Shown here piece by piece: positions 18,107-30,000 of a DNA stretch of 64,000 nucleotides (the stretch's first letter is position 1; the number at the start of each line of letters is the position of its first letter). The notes under the pieces are model-generated. The model saw only the letters and a program-made list of their open reading frames with translations. It ran no database searches and had not been told where the DNA came from. Origin of the DNA: Pontiellaceae bacterium B12219. GTDB taxonomy: Bacteria > Verrucomicrobiota > Kiritimatiellia > Kiritimatiellales > Pontiellaceae. The stretch is taken from positions 1 through 64,000 of the forward strand of contig JARNMJ010000005.1 of the NCBI GenBank assembly GCA_029432795.1. Reading direction: 5' to 3'. The translations under genes were made by a program, and so were the position numbers.

Positions 18107-20578
18107 CTATTTCCAGACCCTGGAGTCCCCTTTTTTCAAAGCAATAGTTTTGCTGAGTTTGCCGTTTGCGTAGACGCGGCATGTACTGTCGCGGGTTGCG
18201 CGGATCGTAGCTTGAAGCAAATTACCGTTTGCCCACTCAATATCCACTTCAAAACCGCCGCGAGCTTTAAGTCCATTGATTTTTCCATTGGACCAGGCCG
18301 ACGGCAGCGCGGGCAGCAGATGCAGAATATAGGGCGCGGCAGCGAGCGTTTCATCCGGCACAACGGGGATAAAATGCTTTGGATTCTTCGGATCCTTTTT
18401 ATAGGCAATAAAAGCGGCGTCTTCGATGGTTTCTGCATCCGGGTTCACACTGCGAAGATGACTCTGCAACAGCATTTCGCAAACGCCTGCGGCGCCACCG
18501 AAGTTGCCGTCAATTTGGAACGGCGGATGGAAATCGAACAGGTTTGGGTAAGCGCGCTTTGACGTCAGAAATTGATAGATTTTATGGGCATGATCTCCGT
18601 CGTGAAGACGCGACCAGAAGCAGGTCTTCCATCCCGAGCTCCAACCGGTGGACTCATCGCCGCGATGAGCCATCGTCACCAGAGCAGCCTGATACAGTTC
18701 CGGCGTCGTGAGCGGCGAAATATCGCGCCCCGGATGCAAAGCAATGAGATGCGAGATATGGCGGTGTGTATCTTTCGGGTTATCCCAGTCTTCCGGCCAT
18801 TCCTGCAGTTGGCCGTATTGCCCGATCTTCTGCGGGCAGAGTTTCGGAATCATGGCCTGCAGGGTTTGCCGAAAACCGGCATCGCAACCGAGAACAATGG
18901 AAGCTTCGATGCAGTCGGTGAAGAGGTTCAACACCAGCTGTTGATCCCACGCCGCACCATAGGTCTGTTTATTCAGCTTGCTGAACTCCTTGGCGAGAAA
19001 GGTGTTTTCCGGCGACCAGGTCGGATAGACCACGAGGGAACCGTCTTTCCATGGAGAAAGAAACTCCACAAAGAATTCGGCCGAACCTTTCAGAATGGGA
19101 TAGATCTCTTCGAGATAAGCGCGGTCCTGACTGAAGGTATAGTGATCAAACAGATTTTGACAAAGCCAGTGCCCGGCCTGTTGCGCGCGGCGGCCATGTA
19201 CATTCTGCGCCGTGAAACCAAACACATTGCCGTTGAGGCCCATGCTCCAGCCTTTATCGATGCCGAAGGTTTCGCGCGCCGTGTGGGTTCCCGACTCGGC
19301 AATCACTTTCATCCATTCAACATAAGGCCGGAACGACTCGGAAAGATTGGCGGGATCGACCATCCAGTAGTTCATCTCCACATTGATGTCGGTATGGTAG
19401 TCGCAGTTCCACGGGGGCTTAAGCGAATCATTCCAAAGGCCCTGAAGGTTCGATGGAACCGGTGCGCCGCGCGAACAGCTCAATTGCAGATAGCGGGTGT
19501 AGTTGAAGTAAAGATTTTCCAGCTCCACACTCGCCTGCTTGACGAGCTGATCTGTCGTCAGGCCGGAAGGCTCAAAATCCAACTCCAGCCGGCACCGATT
19601 CATCAGAGCCGAAACATCATCCACATGCGTTTTTCTAAGCGTGTCATAGCCCGCCGCAGTTGCGGTTTCCAAGGTTTGGAAACAGTCCTTTTTATACCTG
19701 CGCCCTTTGAACGACGGATAGACCGGCAGATAATCGCAATAGCCCGCCAGAACAATCGTCACTTCGCTGGCCCCCGAAACCATCAACGATCCGTCGGGCT
19801 GTGCTTTCACGCTTCCCCCCTCCGCATCAACCTGCACCGCCTGCATAAATTCAACATTGTCCTGAACCATCTTGGTTTCACCCGTCAGGATAATTCGATT
19901 ACCCGCCGCCTTCAGCATTGTTGTTTTATGCTTGGTGGAGGTTCTAACCGTCAGGCTGAGCGGTGCGCCTTCGGCCGTATAACGGGCCACGACCACATCA
20001 TGTGGGTAGCTGCAGAAAAATTCGCGGGTGAACGCAGCATCGCCGATCGAATAGCTTACGGTGCCTAAACCCGTGCGGGAATCGAGCGAACGATGATAGT
20101 CCGTAACGGCAGCAGGATCGTGTCCGGTGGAAATAAACAAATCAGTAAACGGAGCATAGTTTCCCAGCGGTTCACTGCTGCTCACATATTCGGTCGAGAG
20201 GGTTTCCATACTCCCTTCTTTCGTGCCGTATTTTCCGTCGCGATACGCCTGCCGAACGATCTCGAAATCCTCGGGAGCCACTTGACGCGCCGATGACTGA
20301 GCCGCGGCGTCCTGCCCTCGCTTGGCATTCATCCACAACGTGATGTCATTCATCATCAAATGTTCGGAATCAACACCCCCGGAAAACATGGCGCCCAGCC
20401 TGCCGTTGCCCATCGGCAATGCGGTTTGAATGTAACCCAGTCCCTTCTTCCTGCCTTTACCCGGTTCCGTTTCTTTTGCCGGCGCATCATAGTGCAGTAC
20501 AAAACGCGCATCGGCCGCGGCAATCGCTGTCGTGATCAGGAATATTCCGAATATGGATTTAAATCTATTCATGCTCAT
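18107..20578 (-). CDS. Secreted GH95 alpha-L-fucosidase or galactosidase
   Basis: The protein has about 823 residues, typical of GH95, with a signal peptide. The N-terminal beta-sandwich opens with [20 protein letters not shown]. The (alpha/alpha)6 barrel holds the hallmark blocks: [10 protein letters not shown] near 400 (catalytic Asn residues), [10 protein letters not shown] near 523 (acid Glu) and [20 protein letters not shown] near 690 (Asp). The family inverts alpha-1,2-linked L-fucose or L-galactose. Two ATG codons, at 20578 and 20572, are both plausible. The upstream sulfatase stops 13 nt before. Confidence 0.93.
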   Translation of the reverse strand: MSMNRFKSIFGIFLITTAIAAADARFVLHYDAPAKETEPGKGRKKGLGYIQTALPMGNGRLGAMFSGGVDSEHLMMNDITLWMNAKRGQDAAAQSSARQVAPEDFEIVRQAYRDGKYGTKEGSMETLSTEYVSSSEPLGNYAPFTDLFISTGHDPAAVTDYHRSLDSRTGLGTVSYSIGDAAFTREFFCSYPHDVVVARYTAEGAPLSLTVRTSTKHKTTMLKAAGNRIILTGETKMVQDNVEFMQAVQVDAEGGSVKAQPDGSLMVSGASEVTIVLAGYCDYLPVYPSFKGRRYKKDCFQTLETATAAGYDTLRKTHVDDVSALMNRCRLELDFEPSGLTTDQLVKQASVELENLYFNYTRYLQLSCSRGAPVPSNLQGLWNDSLKPPWNCDYHTDINVEMNYWMVDPANLSESFRPYVEWMKVIAESGTHTARETFGIDKGWSMGLNGNVFGFTAQNVHGRRAQQAGHWLCQNLFDHYTFSQDRAYLEEIYPILKGSAEFFVEFLSPWKDGSLVVYPTWSPENTFLAKEFSKLNKQTYGAAWDQQLVLNLFTDCIEASIVLGCDAGFRQTLQAMIPKLCPQKIGQYGQLQEWPEDWDNPKDTHRHISHLIALHPGRDISPLTTPELYQAALVTMAHRGDESTGWSSGWKTCFWSRLHDGDHAHKIYQFLTSKRAYPNLFDFHPPFQIDGNFGGAAGVCEMLLQSHLRSVNPDAETIEDAAFIAYKKDPKNPKHFIPVVPDETLAAAPYILHLLPALPSAWSNGKINGLKARGGFEVDIEWANGNLLQATIRATRDSTCRVYANGKLSKTIALKKGDSRVWK
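19667..19681. repeat. TTCCA-N5-TGGAA palindrome in the GH95 gene
   Basis: TTCCAAGGTTTGGAA; coding strand Phe-Gln-Thr-Leu-Glu. Confidence 0.75.
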
Positions 20579-20591
20579 TCTTTTCAACCCT

Positions 20592-22019
20592 CTATTCACT
20601 CCCCGGACTCGAAGGCGGCATGTTGGCATTAACCGAAGAAAGCCACTGGTTCAGCTTACTGCGTAACCGCTCCGCCAGTTCCGGATTCTGATTCACCCGA
20701 TTCGTAGTCTCCATCGGGTCTTCCTCGAGGTTGAACAGCGCGTCCGGAATGGTGCCATGCCCTTCATAAAACTTCCAGTCGCCCATGAGAATCGAACTGC
20801 CCATATAAAGTTTCACATCGGGACGGTTATGCGGATAGTGCCAATACAAGGCATCACGATTCAGTTTTTCCGAACCCTGGAAAAGCGGCATCAGATCCAG
20901 CCCTTCTAACTGTGAGATCCCCTTCGTTGATCCGCCCGCCGCATGCACAAAGGTCGGAAAAAAGTCCATGCTGTTTACCGGCACATCGCTCTGCGATCCG
21001 CCTTTGATGATCCCCGGCCAGCTCACCGCCATCGGCACGCGCAGCCCGCCTTCCAACAGCGATCCTTTTTTATCCGCCAGCCATTCCGTGGGTTTATCTC
21101 CGCCGTTATCGGAATAGAAAACCACCATCGTGTTATCCAGCGTTCCCGTTTCTTCAAGCGCATCCAGTACATCCCCAACGGCATTGTCCATGCATTCGAG
21201 CATGGCCAGATAGGCATTCCCGCCATTCTTTTTCACCAGTTCCTTCGGAGCCTTGATGGGAGTGTGAACCGAATAGAACCACAGCGATAAATGAAAGGGC
21301 CTGTCTTTATTGGCCTTAATGAAAGTAACCGCTTCATCGCTCAGTCGGTCCGTCAGATATTCGCCCTTTTCCCGATCCTCGATGGTTCCGTTTTTATAGG
21401 GATCAAACCATGATTTGGGCTGTCCGTAGGCACAGCCGCCGATGTTGCTGTCGAAACCAAAATGCTCCGGATGGTAGCGGCTGTCCACGATGCCGTCTTT
21501 CGTCTTCACCGAACCTTCTCCGGCCAAATGCCATTTTCCGATGAAGCCGGTTGCGTACCCCTGCTTTTTTAACTCACGGGCATAGCTGGGCAATTCCAGC
21601 GGAAGCTGTTTAAGCGTCTCCGCATCGCGGGGACCGCCCTTCGGCGCCGGGCGCTCTCTGCCGGCAATGCCGGGGATATGTGTCGTAAGTCCAATCTGCG
21701 CGGGCGACATGCCGGTGATCAACGCCGCGCGCGTCGGCGAACAGACGGTCGCCGCGGCATAGGCTTTATTGAAGACCATTCCGCTCTCCGCCAACCGTTG
21801 AAGATTCGGCGTGTTGATTTCCGGATGACTCCCGTCGAAATCGACCCACCCCGGCCCTAAATCATCGGCCACAATAAAAATTATATTGGGCTTATCCGCC
21901 TTCGCTTTAGCGACGGTGGATTGCTTCTCCGCGGACCAAGCGGCAGTCGCTATGCATAGTGATCCGACAACGAATGCTGTCAGGACGTACGTTCTGTTCG
22001 TATACATCATTTTTTTCAT
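20592..22019 (-). CDS. Secreted S1 formylglycine sulfatase (CSPTR type)
   Basis: A 475-residue exported sulfatase. After a signal peptide and a Lys/Ala-rich linker come [20 protein letters not shown] and [17 protein letters not shown], with the formylglycine Cys near 92. [12 protein letters not shown] and [12 protein letters not shown] follow. The 'GPGWVDFDG' and '[13 protein letters not shown]' blocks set it apart from the other eight sulfatases here, so it probably belongs to a different S1 subfamily with another sulfate position or sugar. It sits directly upstream of the fucosidase gene with a 13-nt gap, which suggests joint action on sulfated fucose. Confidence 0.94.
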   Translation of the reverse strand: MKKMMYTNRTYVLTAFVVGSLCIATAAWSAEKQSTVAKAKADKPNIIFIVADDLGPGWVDFDGSHPEINTPNLQRLAESGMVFNKAYAAATVCSPTRAALITGMSPAQIGLTTHIPGIAGRERPAPKGGPRDAETLKQLPLELPSYARELKKQGYATGFIGKWHLAGEGSVKTKDGIVDSRYHPEHFGFDSNIGGCAYGQPKSWFDPYKNGTIEDREKGEYLTDRLSDEAVTFIKANKDRPFHLSLWFYSVHTPIKAPKELVKKNGGNAYLAMLECMDNAVGDVLDALEETGTLDNTMVVFYSDNGGDKPTEWLADKKGSLLEGGLRVPMAVSWPGIIKGGSQSDVPVNSMDFFPTFVHAAGGSTKGISQLEGLDLMPLFQGSEKLNRDALYWHYPHNRPDVKLYMGSSILMGDWKFYEGHGTIPDALFNLEEDPMETTNRVNQNPELAERLRSKLNQWLSSVNANMPPSSPGSE

Positions 22020-22106
22020 ACTGTATTTCCGTCATATAAATGCGGTTTCAACATAATCGACACCAGCCCGCACCCCATATCCTAAGGAACGCCCGTGCTT
22101 GACTGA

Positions 22107-25100
22107 TTAATACAACTTTACTGTCAAAAAATGACCGGCAACGATGAATATCGGAGCATCGAATTCAATCAAGACACCGCTTTCATATTTCACCAGTTTT
22201 GTCTTCTGCGGTTTTCCATCCAACGTCACTTCACTCTTTTCGGCGTTCAGATCCTTCGGGTTTAACTTCAGCTTCTTGAGCTTCAGCTGCCCCCATTTTA
22301 CAGCCAGTTCCGCCGTCATCTCTTTATTCCCAATCGTCTGACTGAAGGTGCCCCAGCCTTCGGCGGCGGTGAAGGGTGCGCGGAAATTCTCCGGATGAAT
22401 GACCGGATCGAACCCGATCATGCCGGCCGGACCGTTATATTCAAATCCGCAGGCGGCCAGGAAACTCCCGTAGGACGCCATGGCGCGCGCATAGAAATCG
22501 GAAAATTCGATTTCGTTGTAAGGATTGCGTTTTTCCGGTGCGTAGCGGTCGTGCACCGTGCGCATAATCGCCAGTCCTTTGGTCAGCAACTCGGGATCGC
22601 GCTCCGCAATCATGTGCGCGGCCACCTGATGCTCAAAGCCGGACATCACTTCGTTGAAATATCCAAAGGTCCAGAATTCGCGCTGTTTCTCGGTAATCCC
22701 GCCATGCGGCCAAGAACACATAATCAGCCCTCCATCGCCTTTCCAAGCATAGAACCGACCTTTTTTAAACACCTCGCGAAACGGACCGACATCCGGCAGA
22801 TAGTTATATTTCCAGATGGCGTTCAGGGCCGACTGTATATGCTCTTCATCATAGAGCCGTCCCAGTCCCACCTGATTGGCCCAGAACTGACCATAGACCT
22901 GATCGATGTAAACGCCGGGGCCGACGCCGATCGCATCGGCATGGTTCGGATCTTCGAGCTGCACATAGTATTCGCCGTTGTAGAGCTTCTCAATATTCCT
23001 GCGGCCCATTTCATAGGTATCATGGCAGCGCTTTTCAAATGCGGTATCGCCCATTTCCATGGCCATTTCTTCGCCGGCACGCAGCGCCGCGAGATAGAGC
23101 GAGCAGAGCACGTGCACCTTTCCGTACCATTCTGCGTCAAGTGTATTGTGCTGCTCGCCGTCGAGCAGGCCGTCGAAGGCTTCGTCGTTTTCATCGAATG
23201 CAATCAGGTAGTTGACCGCCTGCTTTATTGACGGCCAGTTCCGTTTCAGAAATTCATCATTCGCCGATATCAGATGCTCGCGATAAGAGCGCAGCACCGT
23301 GCCGCATTGGCCATCGATGGCAACCTTGGTCTTATCCCTGGAAGGCCGGAACGGAACGCCGCCATCGGGCATCTGATAGAGCCCAAAATCCGTCACCTCG
23401 CGGAGGTTGCGTTCCAATGACGGGAAAAGCCGTGCCATCGCCTGAGCATAGGCCCAGACATGCGTGCAGGTTCCGGAACCGGCACCAATACCTTCCCACG
23501 CCCATAACCGCTCGCCGGCAAACTGCAGATTGGCCGTCTGCATCGTGCTGGCCGGTGCCATGGCCCGGTCCATGAACCATTGCGGCAGGCTCGTATCGTT
23601 CCATGTTTTCACCCACAGTTCGGTCTGCGAAGACAATGCGTTGAAATGGTCTACAACATAACTGCTGACTTCCGCCGCATTCTTAAATTTGTGCGAGTAC
23701 GCATCATGCCCGAAGTGCCAGGAAATCAGAAACGAAACCGTTTTGCGCTCCCCCGGTGCCAGCTGCACGGCAACCCGAAACCCGTCGGCATCGGCTTTTT
23801 CGAATGGCTTCGCATCGCCGATCACCGTCAGCCCCATCGACCCGGCCTTCTGTTTCCCAACCTTTGGAACCTCCAGCGTAAACCCGGTGGCTTCATCCAA
23901 CGACTCCACCTTCAGCTGTGTCTCTCTGTCCGGAAGCCCCAACCAGCCGCCGAAGTCAACCGACACCGGTTTTGCAGAATCATTGGAGAGCGTAAACGCC
24001 ATCACCGTGATCGGAAGTTTTGAGTCCTCCACATTCAGCGGAATAAACGGCGAATACGCCTGCAACAACACACGGACCGGCGACGCCGGATCTTCAAAGC
24101 GCACGTTGCCGATGGGCCACTGCCCCTCGAATTCGACGGTTTTCCAATCCATGGAATTCATCCCCAATTCAGGTCCCCCCGAGATCTTCATCGAAAAACC
24201 GGAATTTACCGGCGGCGGAAATGTTGAAACCGTCGGCGGGTTCATGAAGTTCGCGCCATCATGAATACGGATGGTTTTTCTTAATCCGTTTTTGAAGCCC
24301 AGATAACCTTCCGGAAGCTCTACGTCCTGATTGATGATTCCCTTGGGCTGCGCGCCGAAAATATCCCACGCATATAATTGCCCGGCCCCGTCCATAATCA
24401 GGGAACCACAGGCAATGCCGCCGACCGGCATGCCGATGTATTTGAGCGAATCCTCCGCCTTCGAACCGTGGATCGCCGCATCCAGCGCGTGGCCCCGCTC
24501 CGTTAAAGATTCCTCCCATTCAGGATCGAGTTTTTTTTCAGCTGGAACCATTTTGTGGTACAACTCGGCGGTCTCTATCGGATTTCCTGATGATACCGCT
24601 GTCTGAGCAACCTCAGAGGCATCCGACAGGATCAGCACAGGAGAAGAAAGATCCCACTGGGATGCAGTCTGTTCATTCCTGAAACGAAATACGGCATATC
24701 GACTCACCAGCTCATCCGCGGGGAGGCTCATTTGAATCAGGAAGCGGTTGCCCTTCGGCGTAACAGGCATACGGACTACCGCCTCTGCAGACCCCCACTC
24801 GGTGCCGCCCCCTACATTAAGGGCGCTCTCACCATACGTCCCAAGAAACTCGACGGTCAATCCGCTTGGTTTTCCCTGAAAAGCCTTCAGATTTCCTGAC
24901 AGCGAAATACCGCCCTCTGCGGCCTTTCCGCTTTTTCCTGACAGATCAAAGATCGCGTAACCGATAAATTCAATCGCGCCGTTTTTATTTTTACCGGAAC
25001 GGATCACGCTTTCGTTCACCTGCGGCTCTCCCTTCGAGATAAAGAAAGTCCCGGAATCCGAAACCGGTACATCAACCGCCATTGCACCCATGCATCCGAC

Positions 25101-25136
25101 CAACCCAAAGATCAAACTTAAACCGTTCCTTTTCAT
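22107..25136 (-). CDS. Secreted GH116-family glycosidase with N-terminal accessory domain
   Basis: A protein of 1009 residues. The start at 25136 has AAAGGA 6 nt upstream, while the ATG at 25142 touches that site. A signal peptide covers residues 1-21. Residues 22-200 form a DNRLRE-like beta-sandwich absent from minimal family members. The GH116 N-terminal domain runs from GMPVGGIACGSLIMDGAG near 240. The (alpha/alpha)6 domain carries GTCTHVWAYAQAMARLFPSL near 545, HNTLDAEWYG near 665 (probable acid/base Asp) and SGFEHQVAAHMI near 810. GH116 cleaves beta-glucosides, xylosides or N-acetylglucosaminides. It is a paralogue of the split gene at 27088-30500. Confidence 0.85.
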   Translation of the reverse strand: MKRNGLSLIFGLVGCMGAMAVDVPVSDSGTFFISKGEPQVNESVIRSGKNKNGAIEFIGYAIFDLSGKSGKAAEGGISLSGNLKAFQGKPSGLTVEFLGTYGESALNVGGGTEWGSAEAVVRMPVTPKGNRFLIQMSLPADELVSRYAVFRFRNEQTASQWDLSSPVLILSDASEVAQTAVSSGNPIETAELYHKMVPAEKKLDPEWEESLTERGHALDAAIHGSKAEDSLKYIGMPVGGIACGSLIMDGAGQLYAWDIFGAQPKGIINQDVELPEGYLGFKNGLRKTIRIHDGANFMNPPTVSTFPPPVNSGFSMKISGGPELGMNSMDWKTVEFEGQWPIGNVRFEDPASPVRVLLQAYSPFIPLNVEDSKLPITVMAFTLSNDSAKPVSVDFGGWLGLPDRETQLKVESLDEATGFTLEVPKVGKQKAGSMGLTVIGDAKPFEKADADGFRVAVQLAPGERKTVSFLISWHFGHDAYSHKFKNAAEVSSYVVDHFNALSSQTELWVKTWNDTSLPQWFMDRAMAPASTMQTANLQFAGERLWAWEGIGAGSGTCTHVWAYAQAMARLFPSLERNLREVTDFGLYQMPDGGVPFRPSRDKTKVAIDGQCGTVLRSYREHLISANDEFLKRNWPSIKQAVNYLIAFDENDEAFDGLLDGEQHNTLDAEWYGKVHVLCSLYLAALRAGEEMAMEMGDTAFEKRCHDTYEMGRRNIEKLYNGEYYVQLEDPNHADAIGVGPGVYIDQVYGQFWANQVGLGRLYDEEHIQSALNAIWKYNYLPDVGPFREVFKKGRFYAWKGDGGLIMCSWPHGGITEKQREFWTFGYFNEVMSGFEHQVAAHMIAERDPELLTKGLAIMRTVHDRYAPEKRNPYNEIEFSDFYARAMASYGSFLAACGFEYNGPAGMIGFDPVIHPENFRAPFTAAEGWGTFSQTIGNKEMTAELAVKWGQLKLKKLKLNPKDLNAEKSEVTLDGKPQKTKLVKYESGVLIEFDAPIFIVAGHFLTVKLY
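24142..24156. repeat. TTCCA-N5-TGGAA palindrome in the first GH116 gene
   Basis: TTCCAATCCATGGAA; coding strand Ser-Met-Asp-Trp-Lys. Confidence 0.7.
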
Positions 25137-25440
25137 ATCCATTCCTTTACGACGAAATGTATGAATATACTTAATTTAATATAATATGTAATGTGGCGTA
25201 ATCGCGTCACATCATAAGCAGCACTCTTAACGCGACCAGCAGCCTTTGCTTAGCGTTGAACCCCTGCGTCGATTCGTTTTAGTAACTTTTAACTGCATTT
25301 TTTAGGATTATCGTAGACTGAAACTGCTGAGAAATCATGCCCTTCAGTCGTCCCGACGATGCGTTCGCCGGGGAATGAATTTACACGCAAAACGTAGCCC
25401 AGGCAGTAAACCCAGACTCCACAGCAAACAGGAATAACCG
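25137..25440. other. Intergenic stretch upstream of the GH116 gene
   Basis: A 304-nt gap, unusual in an array where most gaps are under 80 nt. It is AT-rich from 25155 to 25195 and contains one imperfect palindrome (listed separately). No ORF or RNA gene is visible. It is the most likely internal promoter site of the left half of the array. Confidence 0.5.
25191..25212. promoter_or_regulatory. Imperfect 22-bp palindrome, candidate operator
   Basis: ATGTGGCG and CGTCACAT flank six bases; seven of eight arm positions pair. It lies 55 nt upstream of the GH116 start beside an AT-rich tract, where a repressor or activator could act. No second copy was seen upstream of other genes. Confidence 0.3.
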
Positions 25441-26991
25441 TCATTTCTGGCGATACCTTTTCAACTCACGATCCATCTGCTGCACCACTTCGGGATATTC
25501 CGCATACAGATTTATCGTCTGATTGGGGTCGATCTCCAGATCATAGAGTTGAGCGGGCGGTGCGTCCTTTTTGATTTTGCCGTTTTCGATATCGCTGTTC
25601 GGTGTATGGACCAGCGCGGCAACCGCCGCGCCGCCCCAGGCGTGCTGGTTGGGTTTTGAGCCGGTAAAGCCGCCATCGCTTTTCGCCGGGATATACATCC
25701 ACTTTCCTTTGCGCAACCCGAGATGAGATGCTTTTTTGGGGCTCACGATCATTTCGGTGCGCAGGGGCATTTCCGGATTCCCGGTCAGCGCCGGAAGCAT
25801 GTTGATACTGTCATTCCGATCAGCATCGCTCAGTTGCTGCCCCGTCAGCGCCGCAAGGGTCGCCTTCAAATCAACATTATTGAGCAACTGACCGGACACA
25901 CTGCCGGCCTCGACCTTACCCGGCCACCACACAATGAACGGAATGCGGTGCCCGCCTTCCCAGATACCGAATTTGGAACCCAGCAGTTCGCCGTTAATGG
26001 CGTGTCCCATTTCCGCTGCCGTGCGGCCGCCGAGATTAAACATGCCGCCGTTATCGCTGGTAAATATCACCAGGGTATTGTCGGCAACGCCGGCCGCCTC
26101 GAGGCTTTGCATCACCTCGCCGACGATCCAATCGAGCTCGTGCACAAAGTCACCATACAGCCCGCACTCGCTGGAACCCAGAAACCGCTTCGCCGGCGTG
26201 AAAGGGTGATGCACTGCTGTGGTGGCCAGATAGAGAAAAAACGGTTTGTTATCCCGCGTTTCGATCCATTCCGTCGCCTTTTCCGCCAGCGTGGTTCCAA
26301 CTGCATAATCGTTGTAGCACTTGTGCGCTTCCACCGCCCCTTTGAATCGGTTGGCCGTGCGCTGGGCCGCTGCTGCGGGAATCGGTGTGATCGGCGTGGC
26401 CGGTTCTTTCGGCTTATTGCCGAGATAAACCAGCGGATCCGAAGCAACCCCGCCCACGATACGATCATTTTCCACGTAAACGTAGGGCGGCGCACTGTTC
26501 ACAATCGGAACCCCGAAGTAATAGTCAAACCCGAGTTCCTGCGGGCCGGGGCGCAGCGGCTCCTGCCAATCGTTTTTCCCCGTTCCGAACCCTAAATGCC
26601 ACTTCCCGATTACTGCCGTATCATAGCCCTTGTTCTTGAACACGTCAGCGATGGTCAGTGTTTCCGGATCGATAATCAGCGGCGACTCAACGGGGGCCGG
26701 CCCCCACACACCTTTGCCGCTATGGGCCTTATAAGGATATTCTCCGGTCAGCAGTCCATAACGTGACGGTGTGCAGACGGCCGATGCCGAATGGGCGTCG
26801 GTAAAACGTCGCCCTTCAGCCGCCAGCCGGTCAATATTCGGCGTCTGCAGCTTCGTTGCGCCGTAGCACCCCAGGTCGCCATACCCCAAATCATCGGCAA
26901 GAATCAGGACAATGTTTGGCAGCGGCTGCGCTGCAGCCAAACCGGAAACCGCCCCCAGCAGAACCAATCCAATCATATTTTTCAGACTCAT
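25441..26991 (-). CDS. Secreted S1 formylglycine sulfatase (CTPSR type)
   Basis: The protein has 516 residues from ATG 26991 (AAGGAG 5 nt upstream; the adjacent ATG 26994 is the alternative). Signal peptide, then PNIVLILADDLGYGDLGCYG and SAVCTPSRYGLLTGEYP with the formylglycine Cys near 73. VIGKWHLGFG and VIFTSDNGG follow. The APPYVYVENDRIVGG block near 175 groups it with the sulfatases at 14581 and 33849. The gene upstream is the split GH116. The 96-nt gap between them contains an intergenic copy of the TTCCA-N5-TGGAA palindrome. Confidence 0.95.
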   Translation of the reverse strand: MSLKNMIGLVLLGAVSGLAAAQPLPNIVLILADDLGYGDLGCYGATKLQTPNIDRLAAEGRRFTDAHSASAVCTPSRYGLLTGEYPYKAHSGKGVWGPAPVESPLIIDPETLTIADVFKNKGYDTAVIGKWHLGFGTGKNDWQEPLRPGPQELGFDYYFGVPIVNSAPPYVYVENDRIVGGVASDPLVYLGNKPKEPATPITPIPAAAAQRTANRFKGAVEAHKCYNDYAVGTTLAEKATEWIETRDNKPFFLYLATTAVHHPFTPAKRFLGSSECGLYGDFVHELDWIVGEVMQSLEAAGVADNTLVIFTSDNGGMFNLGGRTAAEMGHAINGELLGSKFGIWEGGHRIPFIVWWPGKVEAGSVSGQLLNNVDLKATLAALTGQQLSDADRNDSINMLPALTGNPEMPLRTEMIVSPKKASHLGLRKGKWMYIPAKSDGGFTGSKPNQHAWGGAAVAALVHTPNSDIENGKIKKDAPPAQLYDLEIDPNQTINLYAEYPEVVQQMDRELKRYRQK

Positions 26992-27004
26992 CATCGCTCC
27001 TTGT

Positions 27005-27019
27005 TTCCAACCACTGGAA
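27005..27019. repeat. TTCCA-N5-TGGAA palindrome, intergenic copy upstream of a sulfatase
   Basis: TTCCAACCACTGGAA, 13 nt upstream of the sulfatase ATG at 26991 and just before its ribosome-binding site. A protein bound here could block translation initiation or transcription. Confidence 0.75.
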
Positions 27020-27087
27020 AAATCATATTTATACCACGGAAGACACGGATAAGGAATTCTCACCGACTTCCATGTATTCTGTGGTTA

Positions 27088-30000
27088 TTAACTCTCTACT
27101 TTTAGATCAAGTTGCTGACCGGCTTTGAGGACCAGCGGTTTCTGAAGCTTCAGGGTCACGTCGCCGTCCTTCATGCTGAAGTGCGCGGCAACCGGTTTCC
27201 CGGCGAGCGACACCTGTGCGGATGCGGGCGGCCGACTGCCCGGCCATCCCAGATCCACTTCGGTCAACCGCAACTGTCCTTCCTTGAGGTCGATGGATGC
27301 GTTGAGTTTATTTCCTTCCAGGGTTTGGAAATAAAGCCCGTAGCCTTCCGCTGCCGTGAAGAAGCTCCTATGATTTTCCGGCGTCAGAACCGGATCGAAG
27401 CCGATACGCCCGGCGGGGCCGTCGTAGACGAAGCCCTGCAGTGCCAGCAGTGCCGACCAGACACTCAGCGAACGGCCATAGAACTTGCCGCACTCGTCGT
27501 CGCCGAACGGATTGCCGGAATAGCCCCACGGTCCGTTTTTCACATTGGAAACCCCCTCGGTCCGCAGGCGGCCGTTGTAGCGATCGGAGATCACCTTAAT
27601 CACCATCAGACCTTCGGGTACCATGCCGTTCTGAATCATGGAAACCGCGGCGCCGTATTCAAAGCCGGTCATGACTTCGTCGCCGTATTTCATGCCGGGG
27701 ATCGGCTGCGGATTTTTCGGCCAGGTGATCATCTTCATGCCGCCGTCGTCGACCTCGCAATACTGCCGCGGCTTGAGCGAATGCCCGTGGAAGTCGGTGA
27801 GGAAGTTATATTGCAGCAGCGACTCCATCGCTTTACGGGAACGGGCGCGCGGAAAGTTGCGATCGATATCCACCTGATCGGCCCACCACTCGCCCAGAAT
27901 CTGATCGATGTGACAGCCGTCGAGGTAGTCCTGGCTGCGCTTGTCGCCCGGTTCCTGGATGTAGTATTCGCCGTTCCAGAGGCGTTCGTTCTGCAGCTTT
28001 TTACCCGATGCGCGAATCCTTCGGTATTCAGCCGCCGCCGTTTTATCGCCTACGACGTCGGCCATGCGGGCCGCTGCTTCGAGCGCGGAGAGATAGAGGC
28101 TGCCTATCCAGGAGGAACATCCGGAAAAGTCGCCGTCCAAGGTATTGTGCTGCGTGGTTTCCATGAAGCCGTCGCGGCTGGGGTTCCAATATTCGATGCT
28201 CCAGTCCATCCCCTTTTTCACCTTCAGCCACTTCGACTTGAGCCACGCATCGTCGGGTGAACAAAGATATTCGCGATAGGTATTGAGAATGGTGCCGTAA
28301 AATCCATCGGCCGCCCCGCTCTTGTTGGTATGGCGGTAGGGCGTCAGACCGTCATCGGTCTGACGGTCAAAATCCTGCTCGCGCATGAGTCTTCCAAGCT
28401 CTGGAAGCAGGCGGGCATGCGCCTGGGCATAGTGCCAGACGTGTGTGCAGTTCCCCGCGCAGCAACCGGCCGTTTCATTGCAGCCTTCCCATACTCCGAA
28501 ATAACCGTTCGCATCCCACCAGCAGGTTTGACTGCGCAGCACCGCCAGCTGCGAGCTCATGCGGTCCAGCAGCCAGACCGGCAGCGTGGAGGCATAGAGC
28601 GTGTCATGGAAAAGGCGCGTGCGGGCCGTCAGGTCGGTCAGGTTTTCCTGCATGTATTCAGCAACGCCCATCGCGCTCGGCCACCAGTTGGTATAGTTCT
28701 GTCCCTGGCCGGACCAGGCAACACTGCTTCCGCCTCCTTCGCCCTCCAGCGCCTTCATGGCTTTTCCCGAGCCATGTTTACCCGCCTTGAAATACCAAGT
28801 CAGCACAACCGTGACCGACTTTGTTTCGCCCGGCGCCAGTTCGACCGGCACGGAGAGCGCCCCGTTCACCGATTGCCCCGCCGGGGAAACCTCGGACGTT
28901 GCCGGCCCCTTTAAAGCACCGGATGCCGCCACAACATTGTAAAGTGATTTAACAGAATCCCACTCCGCGGACGCAGTCGCTCCGGCCGTCTGCGTCATCA
29001 GCACCATGTCAGAATTATCAACGCCCTTACGCGTCATGTGGATGACCGTGGCCCCGTCCTCCTTGAGGACTTCATTCTGATTACTGCCGAATTTGCCGTT
29101 CTTGCCTTCGTTGAAGCCCAGCGCATTTTTCTGCGCGGCCAGCACATCAACCTTCACCGAAGATGTGGACGTGTTTTTGGCGGTGACAGTATAAATCGCG
29201 CAGGGAATCGCCGAGTCTTTCAGATCCATCGGGATGAAGGGATTGAACACTTCCAGCGCCACTTCGACCGGCAGCGCCGGCTCTTCAAATAGATAGTTCG
29301 CAAACGGGTATTCCCCTTCAAACTTCAGCGATGGCATCGCCTTGAACGGTCCGACCGGTTCGGTCTGCAGCGCACGCACGACCGCCTTGCCGCCGGCCGT
29401 CTGCACCCGCACGGCGAGAAAACTGTCGTCCATTTTTGCTTCGTTAAAATTACAGGCAATTTGCCAGATGGCGGGTTCCGCCTTCCCGTTAAACTGAATG
29501 GCGCCGGCGCCGATGCCGCCCACCATAAAGTTGATCGCTTCCAGCCGCTCGCCTTCGTAGACCGTCGTTGAGCCGTGGGCCGTCAGGCCTGAATCGTTGA
29601 GCATCGCTTGCGCCTTGCGGGCGCGCAGCGCGTCGCGTTCGGCCTTCACCGCCGCCGCCTGCGCTCCGGTTTCCTGAAGTTTTTTCTGCCACGCCGGACC
29701 GGCGGCGTTGATATGCTCCTGAATCTCCGCCTGCGTCAGACCGCGCGCAAAGCAGGCCACTTCATCGAGCGAAATATGGGTTGAACCCCAGCCGTTTTCG
29801 ACGGCGGTCGCCCCGAGCGTCATGGTGGTTTTCTTCGGTCCCCGGCGCGTATATTCGTAGGCGCCCCCCACCAGGCTGCACTCATAGCCATCCACATAAG
29901 CACGCACATCGAGGTCGTAACTGGTGAGTGCAAAATGATACCAGCGGCCGATTTCAATCGGCTGATCCGTCGGCAGATGGATCTCCGTCACCACCATGCC

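Noticed and set aside
18572-20068. 498-codon plus-strand frame opposite the GH95 gene
   Set aside because: Same reason: all GH95 active-site blocks are on the minus strand and the antisense frame has no recognisable domain.
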